Assembly (NCBI RefSeq): GCF_000014965.1
Contig: NC_008554.1
Span: 4,390,001 to 4,454,000 of the forward strand
Source: Syntrophobacter fumaroxidans MPOB
GTDB lineage: Bacteria; Desulfobacterota; Syntrophobacteria; Syntrophobacterales; Syntrophobacteraceae
Direction: 5' to 3'
Length of the DNA: 64,000 bases
Part shown: in pieces, positions 8,678 through 17,611 of the stretch
How the letters are laid out: every line of letters starts with the position of its first letter
Position numbering within the stretch: the first letter of the stretch is position 1
Notes under the pieces: generated by a model
Told to the model about the DNA's origin: nothing
What the model saw: only the letters and a program-made list of their open reading frames with translations
The model's database searches: none
Position numbers and translations under genes: made by a program

Positions 8678-9718
8678 GGTTTTTCTCCTTGCTTCGGGTT
8701 AATGCACATACGAATCGGCCGGGTACTCCTCGGAGTTCCGCCTGCCTGTTCGCGCGGGTTCAGCGTCGGAGCGGCACGTGCGACGCAGCCCGCGTCCCTT
8801 TCCGCCGGCGCATCGCTCCCTCACCGCCTTGCGTGGAGTCCTGAGAACCGCCTTCAACACACCGGAGGTTCGTCGACATCCAGGATAAGCCCATCATGCG
8901 GAACGGGAGGAATACCGGGTGGAAGCTGAGGAAAAAAAGGGCTTGGAGATTCCAAAGGACTGGGGCGAAGGGCGAACGGTCGATTGCTGCCGAGCTGAGC
9001 GGGTCCGTCTCCGGGTGGTTCCGACAGACAGCCTCCCGGCGTCGAACGAGGTCCGAACCGGAGGCCGCGGGATCGTTCGCCGACGTCCTTCGGCCGCTCC
9101 TGATTCGATCGCGGACTGATGCCGGCATTGGGTACTCCTACAGAATCATCCTCCCGGAGCGCGTCACCGGGCGTCACCGTTTTCCAGGAACGATTCCAGG
9201 CCGACAAGAGCTTGTACGTAAGGCCGGGATTTCTATCGGAATTGTTAACAATCCTATTGGCAATGTTGTTTGCTGTCAAGACAATTCTTGACCGGAGCGC
9301 AAAATTCTCTCCTTCGCGTTCGCGCCACCGCGGCGCAGAACCGGCATCGGGTCCCGTGCCGGGACGTCCGGGAGGCGTTTCCTCCGGGGACCCCGCTCAC
9401 GGGCGCGCAACGAAGATCCGCGCGCCCCGGATTTGCGCGAAGAAACCGCCGCACTTCGAACGGGCCATCCCGGAGCGAGGCGCCGCGGGAGTGGTCAACC
9501 ATCCGGGGAAGTGATATAAAAAAACATGTCGATTCCGGCTGCCGGTCCTTATTTTCGCCGGATCCGAAAGCACCTCGATGGAGGACCGGCACCGTGACGT
9601 TCGAGACCTCGACGGCATTCAATCCCGGAATCGGGAGACGACGGACGGCTCATACCGCGGAGACGGAAGGTGGACTCGTGATTTCCAGGCTCCTTCCGCC
9701 GAGGCAAGGGAGGGGAAA
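8678..9718. other. 1-kb intergenic region between divergent dctP and secreted-protein gene
   Basis: Several open frames exist on both strands but none has a ribosome site plus protein-like composition; they are Arg/Pro/Ser-rich, as expected for random frames in GC-rich DNA. The only AT-rich island (9235-9300) holds a leftward sigma-70 promoter with a palindrome. If transcripts start there, dctPQM would have a leader of about 560 nt, long enough to hide a regulatory RNA or small gene I cannot identify. Confidence 0.5.
9241..9279 (-). promoter_or_regulatory. Leftward sigma-70 promoter with overlapping palindromic operator
   Basis: On the minus strand TTGACA (9279-9274) and TAGGAT (9256-9251) are separated by exactly 17 bp. 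The perfect palindrome ATTGTTAACAAT (9241-9252) overlaps the -10 and the expected start site. Its TTGT-N2-ACAA form resembles operators of FCD-type GntR regulators, which often control TRAP genes. No such regulator is encoded in the window; the link to dctPQM is inferred from direction. Confidence 0.6.
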
Positions 9719-10699
9719 ATGAGGTTGCGTGTCGCAGGAAAGGGTTGCAGCATCTTTTGGATCGTTATTACCGTACTGGCCGCCGCGACCGTGGGGCAGG
9801 CCTCGGACGGGGACGTGGGCATCGTCTTGACACAGGTTTCCGAGAACGAAACGGTGGGAGTTCTGCCGGGAGAGAACCTGGGCTTTCAGATCCAGGCGGG
9901 ATGGAAGATCATGGAGCGTGGCCCGGCCCGGCTCGATGCCGAGCTTCTCGGAAAGCGGATGACGCGGATTGAATTCTATCTCGGTAACAAGACGTTCCTT
10001 GTCCAGGCCGGCCGGGACGAGCTCTACGTCAAGGGATTCATTGCCGGCTCCGGTGCGCTCACGGGGTTGACGGCGGGCGAGAAGCGCCTTCTCAAGGACG
10101 CGCTGGAAAACAATGGGAAGATCGACCTGGGAGAGCATACGGAAACGTTCCTGCACGCTCTCAATATTCTTTCTTCCTGGCCGAGCAACATGGCGGTTTT
10201 CATCTGGCACGACAGCGACGAGGCCATGTCCGCGGTCGGACGCGAGAAGCTCGCCGTCATGCCGCGCAAGGATTTGAATGCACGAAACACGGAAGCCGTG
10301 AAGCTGGTTCCTCTCGACCGGCCCGCCGTGGAACGCATGGCCCCGCCGGCTCTGAACGTGACCGCCACCGACGTCAGAGAGATCGCCGTGGTGCAGGGAT
10401 GGACGAGCATATGCCGGAGGATCGGTCATTCCTACACCGGGCGCTACTTCAAGTGCATTGACGACTTCGGGCTTTGCCTGGAGAGAAGGTATTTCAATTA
10501 TACGCATGTCGTGGGCGGCAGGCGTTGCTTCGGAAGGTGCGGGGTGAGGTGCACGGGTGTTCCCGAGGTGAAGATCTACACCAGGGATTGTTTCAATCAC
10601 GACGCATGCGTCACGAGACTGGGCTACACGGCCTTTTCGTGCGACATCATGTTCACCTTTTGCGCCGACGACGTGATGAATGCGCCAAGGTGCCGATGA
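9719..10699 (+). CDS. Secreted Cys-rich protein with phospholipase A2-like CxxHDxC motif
   Basis: 326 residues. A Sec signal peptide covers about residues 1-28 (cleavage near VGQAS-DGD). The middle part (30-230) is not recognised. The C-terminal ~95 residues are Cys-rich (over ten Cys) and contain C291-F-N-H294-D295-A-C297, the same spacing as the catalytic CxxHDxC helix of secreted phospholipase A2; a GRCGVRCTG segment before it might correspond to the calcium loop. Lipase activity is a hypothesis from this motif only. AGGGAGGGG directly precedes ATG 9719, which decides the start over an earlier ATG at 9578. Confidence 0.7.
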   Translation: MRLRVAGKGCSIFWIVITVLAAATVGQASDGDVGIVLTQVSENETVGVLPGENLGFQIQAGWKIMERGPARLDAELLGKRMTRIEFYLGNKTFLVQAGRDELYVKGFIAGSGALTGLTAGEKRLLKDALENNGKIDLGEHTETFLHALNILSSWPSNMAVFIWHDSDEAMSAVGREKLAVMPRKDLNARNTEAVKLVPLDRPAVERMAPPALNVTATDVREIAVVQGWTSICRRIGHSYTGRYFKCIDDFGLCLERRYFNYTHVVGGRRCFGRCGVRCTGVPEVKIYTRDCFNHDACVTRLGYTAFSCDIMFTFCADDVMNAPRCR

Positions 10700-10811
10700 C
10701 GTCCTCGGGGTCAAACCTACACTTTTCACAAACACACTCTTTTCACAAGAATACACGGGTTGGCCGGGGGTGAGTACCGGTCGGATCAGGGCCGGGCATA
10801 CCGGCCGGCCC

Positions 10812-10840
10812 GCGTCCCCGGCATATGACGCCGGGGACGC
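10812..10840. terminator. Strong hairpin downstream of the secreted protein gene
   Basis: Perfect 11-bp stem GCGTCCCCGGC/GCCGGGGACGC with a 7-nt loop, about 110 bp after the stop. No T-run follows, so it may act as a Rho-assisted terminator or be part of the neighbouring repeat element. Confidence 0.45.
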
Positions 10841-10858
10841 GCAGGCGCGGGCATTGCG

Positions 10859-11033
10859 CGATTCACACCAGGTTGCGTTCAAGTCCGTAGCATCGGGCGG
10901 GAGGGCATTAAGCCTTCCCCTTGCCGGACCTGACCGGCACATCGGTCCGCAGGGGCCAAGTCTATCCCCTTTCGCGTCGCCTCTTTCGCCGGGCAGGTGT
11001 TGTGTGATCTTGAACGCACGTCGGTATCACACG
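10859..11033. repeat. Palindromic intergenic element bounded by inverted TGAACGCA motifs
   Basis: Left end TTGCGTTCAAG (10873-10883) and right end CTTGAACGCA (11009-11018) are inverted copies about 125 bp apart; outside each, the motif continues with a GGTGTGA- or GGTATCACACG-like tail. Inside the left end is a GGGAGGGC...GCCTTCCC stem like the one at 5666-5686. Together these resemble a non-autonomous MITE or REP-type element. It lies between the secreted protein gene and pgi. Confidence 0.55.
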
Positions 11034-11071
11034 TTGTATGAAACGAACGACTATTCGAGGAGGACGGGCTC

Positions 11072-12724
11072 ATGCTCCGAAAACAGGACCCGATGAAGAC
11101 GGCGGGCTGGAAGAAGCTGTCGGACCATTTCCAGACGATGAAAGACGTTCACATGAGGGACCTCTTTGCCGAGGATGGAGACCGCTTCCAGCGTTTTTCC
11201 ATCCGGTTCGGGGATATTCTGGTGGACTACTCCAAGAACCGCCTGAACCAGGAGACGCTCCTGCTTCTGTTGGGGCTTGCGGAGGAGGTCGGCCTCAAGG
11301 ATGGCGTCGAAGCGATGTTCACCGGCGAGAGGATCAATGAAACGGAAGACCGGGCCGTTCTCCACACGGCGCTGCGCAACCGGTCCGATGCCCCGGTTTT
11401 TGTGGACGGCAGGGACGTGATGCCGGAGGTGAACGCCGTCCTGAAGAAGATGGAGGAGTTCTCCCGGCGCGTGATCTCCGGCCGGTGGAAGGGGTATTCG
11501 GGAAAGCCTGTCCGGGACATCGTCAACATCGGCATCGGCGGTTCCGACCTGGGGCCGAAAATGGTTGCGGAATGCCTTCGGCCCTACGCCGCGAAGGGCC
11601 TGTCGGTCCACTTCGTGTCCAACGTGGACGGAACCCACATCGTGGAGACGCTCAAACTCCTGGACCCCGAAACCACCCTCTTCATGATCGCATCCAAGAC
11701 GTTCACGACGCAGGAAACGATGACCAACGCGCACACGGCCAGAGACTGGTTCCTGAAGCATGCGGGGGACCCGGCGCACATCGCCCGGCACTTCGTGGCC
11801 CTTTCCACCAATACGGATCGAGTGAAGGCTTTCGGCATCGATCCGGAAAACATGTTCGTCTTCTGGGACTGGGTCGGAGGGCGATACTCGCTGTGGTCGG
11901 CCATCGGGTTGTCCGTCGCCTGCGCCATCGGTTTCGAGGGGTTCCTGGATCTGCTGCAAGGGGCTCACGAGATGGACCGCCATTTCCGCGAGGAGCCTTT
12001 CGAGCGGAACATCCCGGTCATCCTGGCTCTCATCGGTATTTGGTACAACAACTTCTTCGGCGCCGAGAGTGAAGCCGTCCTGCCCTACGATCAATATATG
12101 CATCGCTTTCCGGCCTATTTCCAGCAGGGGAACATGGAGAGCAACGGGAAAAGCGCGGACCGCGGCGGGGGGAGGGTTCGCCACCAGACCGGTCCCATCA
12201 TCTGGGGCGAGCCGGGGACCAACGGCCAGCATGCATTCTATCAGTTGATCCACCAGGGCACGAAGCTGGTCCCGGCCGATTTCCTGGCCCCGGCCCTCAG
12301 CCACAACGACGTTGGAGACCATCACGCCATCCTGCTCTCCAACTTCTTTGCCCAGACCGAGGCCCTCATGCGCGGAAAGAACAGGGAGGAAGTCATCGAG
12401 GAATTGAGAAGAGAGGGCAGGAGCGAGGACGCAATTCAGCGGCTCTGGCCGCACAAGGTATTTGAAGGAAACAAACCGACCAATTCCATCCTGTTCCGGA
12501 AGCTGACCCCGCGGGTGCTGGGAAGCCTCATTGCCATGTACGAACACAAGATCTTCGTCCAGGGGGTGATCTGGAACATATTCAGTTTCGACCAGTGGGG
12601 CGTGGAGCTCGGCAAACAGTTGGCGGCGAGAATCCTCCCCGAGCTCAACGATCGCACGACCGTGGCTGCCCACGACTCCTCCACCAACGGCCTGATCAAC
12701 GCATACAAGCAAATGAGGGGTTGA
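11072..12724 (+). CDS. pgi: Glucose-6-phosphate isomerase
   Basis: 550 residues, full length for bacterial PGI. It shows [11 protein letters not shown] (sugar-phosphate binding), [23 protein letters not shown], and the second signature around residues 365-392 with [20 protein letters not shown] and QLIHQGTKL, the last bearing the catalytic His. It interconverts glucose-6-phosphate and fructose-6-phosphate in glycolysis/gluconeogenesis. GAGGAGG precedes the ATG by eight bases. It stands alone with no other sugar genes adjacent. Confidence 0.97.
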   Translation: MLRKQDPMKTAGWKKLSDHFQTMKDVHMRDLFAEDGDRFQRFSIRFGDILVDYSKNRLNQETLLLLLGLAEEVGLKDGVEAMFTGERINETEDRAVLHTALRNRSDAPVFVDGRDVMPEVNAVLKKMEEFSRRVISGRWKGYSGKPVRDIVNIGIGGSDLGPKMVAECLRPYAAKGLSVHFVSNVDGTHIVETLKLLDPETTLFMIASKTFTTQETMTNAHTARDWFLKHAGDPAHIARHFVALSTNTDRVKAFGIDPENMFVFWDWVGGRYSLWSAIGLSVACAIGFEGFLDLLQGAHEMDRHFREEPFERNIPVILALIGIWYNNFFGAESEAVLPYDQYMHRFPAYFQQGNMESNGKSADRGGGRVRHQTGPIIWGEPGTNGQHAFYQLIHQGTKLVPADFLAPALSHNDVGDHHAILLSNFFAQTEALMRGKNREEVIEELRREGRSEDAIQRLWPHKVFEGNKPTNSILFRKLTPRVLGSLIAMYEHKIFVQGVIWNIFSFDQWGVELGKQLAARILPELNDRTTVAAHDSSTNGLINAYKQMRG

Positions 12725-12919
12725 GCCGGGAAAACGGGCTTGGGAAGCGCGCGGGGATGCGGTCGAGATATCCCCGGGGAGGAAGATAAGCGCCCGGTCG
12801 ATGGCGGCAAAAGCCGATCTTCCGCGAAAGGCATGCCCTCACGCCGCCATTCCGGCAGGGCTCGAGCGCAGGCCGGCATCGAATATCAAAACATCATCCT
12901 GCGGGACTTGCTCTCGCGA

Positions 12920-14281
12920 TCATTCGTCACGGCGGGGATCGTCGGCGCGGATATTGAGCCGTTTCATTTTGCGGCGCAGAGTGTTCTTATCGATCCCCAG
13001 TTCCCTGGCGGTGGCCATGCGCCGCCACTGGTTGCGATCGAGGGCGTCCCTGATGGCGCGCGCCTCGTTGTCCCTGAGCGACAGTCCTCCCGAATCGGGA
13101 AGAACGCACGCGTGAGCGTGCAGGTATTCCGGAAGGAAGGCCGGCTGAATCAACCCTCCTCGGCACAGTATAAACGCGTATTCGATGACGTTTTCCAATT
13201 CTCGAATGTTGCCGGGCCAGTTGTGACGCATGAAAACGGCCAAAGCCTCGTGACTCAGCCCAAGGATGTTCTTGTTCCGCAGCTTGTTGAGGCGCGCGAT
13301 GAAATGCTCCGCGAGCAGCGGGATGTCTTCCTTGCGCCGGGCAAGCGTCGGCAGCTCCAGCTTGACCACGTTGATGCGGTAATACAGGTCTTTGCGGAAT
13401 GATCCTTCCGCGACCAGTTGAGCCAGGTCCCTGTTGGACGCGGCGACAATCCGAACGTTCGCCGTTACCGTTCTGGAGGAACCGAGGGGCTCGTAGGTCC
13501 GCTCTTCGAGAACTCTCAGCAGTCTCACCTGCAAAGCGGGTGAAACGTCCCCGATTTCATCCAGGAACAGCGTACCGCCTTCCGCCTGTGCGAAACGGCC
13601 CGCGCGGTTCTTCCTGGCATCCGTGAATGCGCCGGCGACATGTCCGAAAAGCTCGGATTCCAGCAGAGTATCGGGAAGGGCGCCGCAATTGATCGCCACG
13701 AAAGGACCCGCCGCACGGGAGCTCAAGCTGTGCACCGCGCGGCTCAACAGTTCCTTGCCGGTGCCGCTCTCGCCTTGAATGAGCACCGTGCTCTCACTTC
13801 GCGCCACCTCCGGCAGAATGGCAAAAAGCTCCAGCATTGCTGGGGACTTGGAAACAATGTCCTGGAAACGATATTGACGGTCGATTTCCTTTCGCAACGT
13901 TTCCACCAGGCTGAGGTCCCGAAACGTCTCCACTCCGCCGATGGTGTGCCCCGATGCGTTCTTGAGCAGAGCCGTGCTCACGCTGATGGGGATTTCCCTG
14001 CCGTCGGCCCTGAGGATTGCAACAGATTTGTTGACGATGGGCTTCCTGGTTTCCATGGTGAACTTCAAGACACAAGTGGACTCGCAGACGTTGGCTCGAA
14101 AGACTTCGCAACACGGCCGTCCAATGGCGTCCGATGCCGAAACCCCCGTGATCTCTTCAGCCGCCCGGTTAAACGATGTGATCCGCCAGTCGAGATCCAC
14201 CGTGAAAACCCCGTCCGCAATACTGTCGAGGATGGTTTCCGTCTGCGGGGACAAGATGTGCTGTTTTGCCGATTGAGCCAC
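12920..14281 (-). CDS. PAS domain sigma-54-dependent transcriptional activator
   Basis: 453 residues in three parts: a PAS domain (about 18-125, ILDSIADGVFTVDLDWRIT...), an AAA+ sigma-54 interaction domain with Walker A GESGTGKELLSRAVH and Walker B GGTLFLDEIGD, and a Fis-type helix-turn-helix (MATARELGIDKNTLRRKMKR). The loop that contacts sigma-54 reads GAFTDA, a variant of GAFTGA. GTG 14281 is preceded at a proper distance by GGAGGGG; an in-frame ATG at 14479 would add 66 low-complexity residues without a ribosome site. Cys-rich PAS segment CCEVFRANVCESTC could sense redox or bind a cofactor (inference). Probably controls the NifX/DsrE genes to its right. Confidence 0.93.
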   Translation of the reverse strand: MAQSAKQHILSPQTETILDSIADGVFTVDLDWRITSFNRAAEEITGVSASDAIGRPCCEVFRANVCESTCVLKFTMETRKPIVNKSVAILRADGREIPISVSTALLKNASGHTIGGVETFRDLSLVETLRKEIDRQYRFQDIVSKSPAMLELFAILPEVARSESTVLIQGESGTGKELLSRAVHSLSSRAAGPFVAINCGALPDTLLESELFGHVAGAFTDARKNRAGRFAQAEGGTLFLDEIGDVSPALQVRLLRVLEERTYEPLGSSRTVTANVRIVAASNRDLAQLVAEGSFRKDLYYRINVVKLELPTLARRKEDIPLLAEHFIARLNKLRNKNILGLSHEALAVFMRHNWPGNIRELENVIEYAFILCRGGLIQPAFLPEYLHAHACVLPDSGGLSLRDNEARAIRDALDRNQWRRMATARELGIDKNTLRRKMKRLNIRADDPRRDE

Positions 14282-14854
14282 TGGATTTTCCCCTCCGAGG
14301 AGCGTCTCTTTCCCATGGATCGCGCCCGGTCGAGCCGGCAGGCCGGCGGCCCGGGACACGCACATTCCGGAAAAACCGTGAAAGGTCCTCTCGCCCGAGC
14401 ACCAAGGCATCGCCGGGGAGACGGTTTTCATCGGCCGAAAGTTTCGCCCCATGCTTTTCAGCGGCCGCTTCCGGGGCATTATTCTCCATTTAATCAGGAG
14501 GCAGGGACCGCGTCAATAACCTGAAGCGTTTTGAAATGTTCGAGAAATCGAAAACCCGGAAGCTCCCGCCGTCCGGTTCGAAGGGCTCCGCGCACGGTCG
14601 AAAAGCACCCACGCCGGTGACCGGCCCGTCCGGTGCTCAGGGGCGAAATTCATCGGGGAAGGGGGATGCGTTTTCCGGGGGTGTTCTTAGTGCATGGATC
14701 GAATGCCGCGGTCGGCAAGGGAACAAGCCGTACCCGGCACGGCCGAATCGGGTGCGAATTGTTCCTTATTGGTCTTCGGCGGCCGGGAGCGGACGACCGA
14801 TGACGGGCATCCGGGAGAAGAGGACGGCGGCGCGGCATGGGATGAGGCGTAAGA
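14282..14854. other. Intergenic region without recognised genes
   Basis: About 570 bp between the leftward NifX/NifB-like gene and the leftward sigma-54 activator. Only short Arg/Pro-rich open frames occur. I see no clear promoter, terminator or RNA gene. Confidence 0.4.
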
Positions 14855-15484
14855 TCACTCCATGCCGATGGGGTGACCGCATACCGGGCAGCGTCTGTGG
14901 ACGCAAGGAACTCTGCGTCCATGGGGAAGCTCCGCCCCACATTGCAGACAGACGCAAAAACCGCACGGCTCGGTTTTGGCGTGTTCCCGCGCGTCTCCTT
15001 TTGCAGAGCTGAGACCGGATTCCCGCCCGGGGTCTGCAACAACATCCCCGCCATCGGGATCTCCACCGTGAGCGCGGCGCCGATGCCCACCGAGCCCACA
15101 TTCCGGAGCGTCACTCCTCGCACAGTTCCTACCCCCGAGGTGGTGTCGCCCCGGTGGACATCCGGGCAGCCTGAAAAAAGGCTGGTCCAGTTGCCGCTCG
15201 TGATAGGCCCGAAGCACTTCATCGATTTGCCCGGCAACCCCATGAATAATGTGGAGGCCGAGGTTTTCCCCATAATGCAGCAGTCGCGGGCTCAAAGCCC
15301 CGCAAATCAGCGTGTCGACCCCTCTTGTCCGAAGTGCCCGCAGTCGGTCGAAGCCGCTCATGTCGTAGAGGACGATTTCACGACCCGCCGCAGCGTCGGT
15401 CTCATTCTCGTGGATGATGAAAATCTTCGAACACCAGTTGAGGACTGGAGCGACTCGTGAGCGGAATACCGGTATGGCGAGCAT
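14855..15484 (-). CDS. NifX/NifB-type (FeMo-cofactor biosynthesis) domain protein with C-terminal zinc-ribbon-like segment
   Basis: 209 residues. Residues 1-115 match the NifX/NafY/NifB C-terminal fold (COG1433 type): MLAIPVFRSRVAPVLNWCS, YDMSGFDRLRALRTRGVDTLICG, IIHGVAGQIDEVL. A low-complexity linker follows and the end carries CVCLQCG-x-CxxxxCPVCG, a probable zinc ribbon, as in some deltaproteobacterial paralogs. Known relatives bind Fe-S or Mo-Fe clusters or act as nitrogenase accessory proteins, but many non-diazotrophs have uncharacterised homologs, and no nif structural genes are present here. Near the sigma-54 activator and a second NifX-like gene. Confidence 0.72.
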   Translation of the reverse strand: MLAIPVFRSRVAPVLNWCSKIFIIHENETDAAAGREIVLYDMSGFDRLRALRTRGVDTLICGALSPRLLHYGENLGLHIIHGVAGQIDEVLRAYHERQLDQPFFRLPGCPPGRHHLGGRNCARSDAPECGLGGHRRRAHGGDPDGGDVVADPGRESGLSSAKGDAREHAKTEPCGFCVCLQCGAELPHGRRVPCVHRRCPVCGHPIGME

Positions 15485-16258
15485 TGTGGTCTACTCCGCA
15501 ACCTTTCACTTTCCGAAACAATGTGAGACAAAATCATCGCCGGCCCGGAATCGCAACCGGCATGCGATCGGACGCATTCGGTCCGCGGCCCCCCCAATCG
15601 ATCCGGCGGTCGGCGCCGCACCCGGTGGACTTTTTCCACATCGGGTCTTATCGTTTTTTTGCAGGAGCGCTCGATCTCCGGCGGTCAACCTGCCGGAGCC
15701 ATGGGGACAACATCCCCGGCGGGCGCCTTCCTGCCGCGGCCGGGCTCGCCGGAGGATGCAATCGTTTCTCCGTGAGCGCAAGTGCGGGACCTCATCCACT
15801 CGAAGCTGCTATCAAGAAATGTGCCTATGTCTTGATGGATGGGCCGAAACGGCATCGACAACACGGGCATTGGCTCCCGGCGACGCAACAGGGGATTCAA
15901 CAGCGCCCGCCGCTTCGCGCCCGATCCCACCCGGGGTCGCGCAGCGTTCCTAGACCGTGGGCGAGAGGCGGGTGCAGATTGTTTCCGGACGGGGCTCCGC
16001 TTCCGCCCGTTTCGTCGTCCCGAACGCACGCGGTTTTTTCTCCGCTTCCGACACGGGAGACGCTATGGCAACTGGCATGCCCGTTGCTCTACGAAGTGGA
16101 GAAAACCGCGATCCGACAGCCGCGTTTCCAGGTGGATCACCGGGAGGTCGATCCCTTTCCGACAGAGGAACCGAAGTCGTGGGAACGACCGAAGGTGCGG
16201 ATGTAACGTGCATGGACGCCCGGGTCAATCCCAACCCGCTGGAAAAAGGAGGAAGTGT
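15485..16258. other. Long leader region before the DsrE-like gene
   Basis: Overlapping open frames here are Arg/Pro/Ser-rich and not protein-like. The one clear signal is the sigma-54 promoter at 16073-16088. The ~170 nt from it to the dsrE-like start forms the likely leader; the upstream ~500 bp could carry binding sites for the activator encoded at 12920-14281. Confidence 0.45.
16073..16088 (+). promoter_or_regulatory. Sigma-54 (-24/-12) promoter
   Basis: TGGCATG-CCCG-TTGCT matches the RpoN consensus TGGCAYG-N4-TTGCW at every fixed base and with correct GG-GC spacing. It reads toward the DsrE-like gene (start 16259), and a sigma-54 activator gene lies 1.8 kb away, which supports function. 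Confidence 0.7.
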
Positions 16259-16609
16259 ATGGCGAGTTTTCTATTCATTTTGAGCAAGGACGAGAACGAA
16301 GCGGCCACCAGGTGTTTCCAGTTTGCCAGGATCGCTCACTCCAAGGGGCACGAGGTCAATCTCTTCTTCATAGACGCGGGGGTGATGTGGGCGAACAAGG
16401 AGAGAGACCTCACCCTGAAAACCACGACGGGAGACTGTCCGGGGGATTATCTGCCCTACCTCGTCGAGAATGAAGTTCGAGTGGGTGTCTGCACCCCCTG
16501 CGCAAGAAACCGCAAGCTCGACGAGGCCAAATTCTACCATAACATGGCCCTCGACGGCGGTCCGCACCTGATCGACATGGCCGCTGAATCGAAGGTGTTC
16601 AATTTCTAG
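16259..16609 (+). CDS. DsrE/DsrF-like family protein
   Basis: 116 residues with the DsrE fold: SFLFILSKDENEAATRCF at the start, the helix-strand GHEVNLFFIDAGVMWAN, and GVCTPCARNRKL with C78 and C81 at the conserved active-site loop. DsrE-type proteins carry sulfur as persulfides or serve as partners in sulfur and tetrapyrrole handling; this one is a single-domain cytoplasmic member. AAAGGAGGAAG precedes ATG 16259. It follows the sigma-54 promoter and precedes a NifX-like gene by about 217 bp, suggesting a sulfur/metal cofactor role. Substrate unknown. Confidence 0.85.
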   Translation: MASFLFILSKDENEAATRCFQFARIAHSKGHEVNLFFIDAGVMWANKERDLTLKTTTGDCPGDYLPYLVENEVRVGVCTPCARNRKLDEAKFYHNMALDGGPHLIDMAAESKVFNF

Positions 16610-16826
16610 CAGCCCGCGGGACCCCCACCGCACGGCGCCCGGCTTCAAGCCCTTGCGGCAATGACGATGACGGCCTTCCGGTCTTATGGCGGTTTGCAGG
16701 AAAGGCCGGGCGTTCCCGTGACATTCGCGCAGTTCATTCTGGATTTACGGCATGACTTTGTGTTAAGTGAGCCCGGGCAAAGAACTGCCGCCTGCATCAT
16801 CTGTAAACGAGAATGGAGAAATCGGC

Positions 16827-17204
16827 GTGATCATCTGTTTTCCCACGGAAAAACCGCAGGGGCTCGCCAGCATGGTTCTCGACCTTTTTGGTTCGGCTCC
16901 CGGCTTTGTCATTGTGGATACGGAAGCAAAAAGCGTTGACGAAATCAGGAACAGCGATCTCTGCCACGTTCACGGCATGTGCGAACCGTCGAAAGCCCTT
17001 GGGGGGCGTGCGGTCGATGCGGTGGTGGCCGGGGGCATCGGCAGTGAAGCGTTGACGAGGCTCAGAGCCCAGGGGGTCAAAGTGTATCGTGCGGTCCACG
17101 GCACGGTGGGACAAAACATCGTGCTCATCCTCGGCAGGAAACTGGCCGAATTCGACGCTCAATCCAGCTGCGAATGCCGCAACGGGGGCGGATGCCGTCG
17201 CTGA
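16827..17204 (+). CDS. NifX/NifB family dinitrogenase iron-molybdenum cofactor-type protein
   Basis: 125 residues of the NifX fold: IICFPTEKPQGLASMV, FGSAPGFVIVDTE, VDAVVAGGIGSEALTRL and VKVYRAVHGTVGQNIVLI, the usual small-protein version, plus a Cys-rich tail CECRNGGGCRR. GTG 16827 is chosen because family members begin at the first beta strand and GAATGGAG lies before it; a GTG at 16767 would add 20 residues. Relatives bind labile metal clusters. Paired with the DsrE-like gene upstream. Confidence 0.85.
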   Translation: MIICFPTEKPQGLASMVLDLFGSAPGFVIVDTEAKSVDEIRNSDLCHVHGMCEPSKALGGRAVDAVVAGGIGSEALTRLRAQGVKVYRAVHGTVGQNIVLILGRKLAEFDAQSSCECRNGGGCRR

Positions 17205-17611
17205 TTGCGCCCCTGAAAAAACAAGAGCGGTTTTCCGTGCCGGCCGTCATTTCCCCGATTCCACCCATCGCACCGCATTCCGGATTGCTCATGGTCCGGG
17301 GACTTCCCGATAGAAGGGATACCGTCCTCGGACCGCTCGCCCTCCTTTTTACCCCGGCGCCTCCATCGTGAAATCATTTGCGGATCGCACCGGGCGGGTT
17401 CTCCGGTTCGCTCCGAACGCTTCCCAGTCCCGTCCCGGCATCGATGCTCGCCGACGGGTGCGCACTTCTTTGGCAATCCCCACGACCAAACATCGTGAGA
17501 CTGGGATACAACGGTTCATCGCTTCGGTTCATGGTCCTCTGGTGAAAAAAGATATTGCCATTGCAGCTTAGTATTTGTATATTCACATTTAACGATATAC
17601 AAGGAGAGGCG
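17205..17611. other. Intergenic region upstream of the arsenic island
   Basis: No gene is apparent in 17205-17550. The AT-rich end (17551-17602) contains the promoter/operator of the ArsR-type gene described separately. Confidence 0.5.
17555..17602 (+). promoter_or_regulatory. ArsR-type promoter and operator
   Basis: TTGCCA (17555-17560) and TATATT (17578-17583) are separated by 17 bp. Overlapping the -10 is a perfect inverted repeat, TTGTATAT (17575-17582) and ATATACAA (17595-17602), 12-nt spacer, the typical 12-2-12-like layout for ArsR/SmtB operators. AAGGAG and the ATG of an ArsR-like frame follow at once. The AT-rich island contrasts with its GC-rich surroundings. Confidence 0.72.

Larger units (their letters stand above)
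10700..11071. other. Intergenic region with CTTTTCACAA repeat, hairpin and palindromic element
   Basis: No gene is apparent. It contains two copies of CTTTTCACAA about 17 bp apart (near 10722-10749), an 11-bp-stem hairpin at 10812-10840, and the two inverted TGAACGCA motifs that bound 10859-11033. GAGGAGG for pgi lies at about 11058. Confidence 0.5.

Noticed and set aside
9650-10942. 430-codon antisense frame over the secreted Cys-rich protein
   Set aside because: Arg/Pro/His-rich without known motifs; the sense frame has a signal peptide and ribosome site.
11051-12712. 553-codon open frame antisense to pgi
   Set aside because: It mirrors pgi in the complementary reading phase, a common by-product of GC-rich codon use; no family similarity and no ribosome site.
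14855-15484. Frameshift in the NifX/NifB-like gene with zinc ribbon
   Set aside because: The middle looks random, but the C-terminal CxxC pairs return in the same frame, so a low-complexity linker explains it better than two compensating indels.
15457-16206. 249-codon frame before the DsrE-like gene
   Set aside because: Composition is random-like and it crosses the sigma-54 promoter; no homology recognised.
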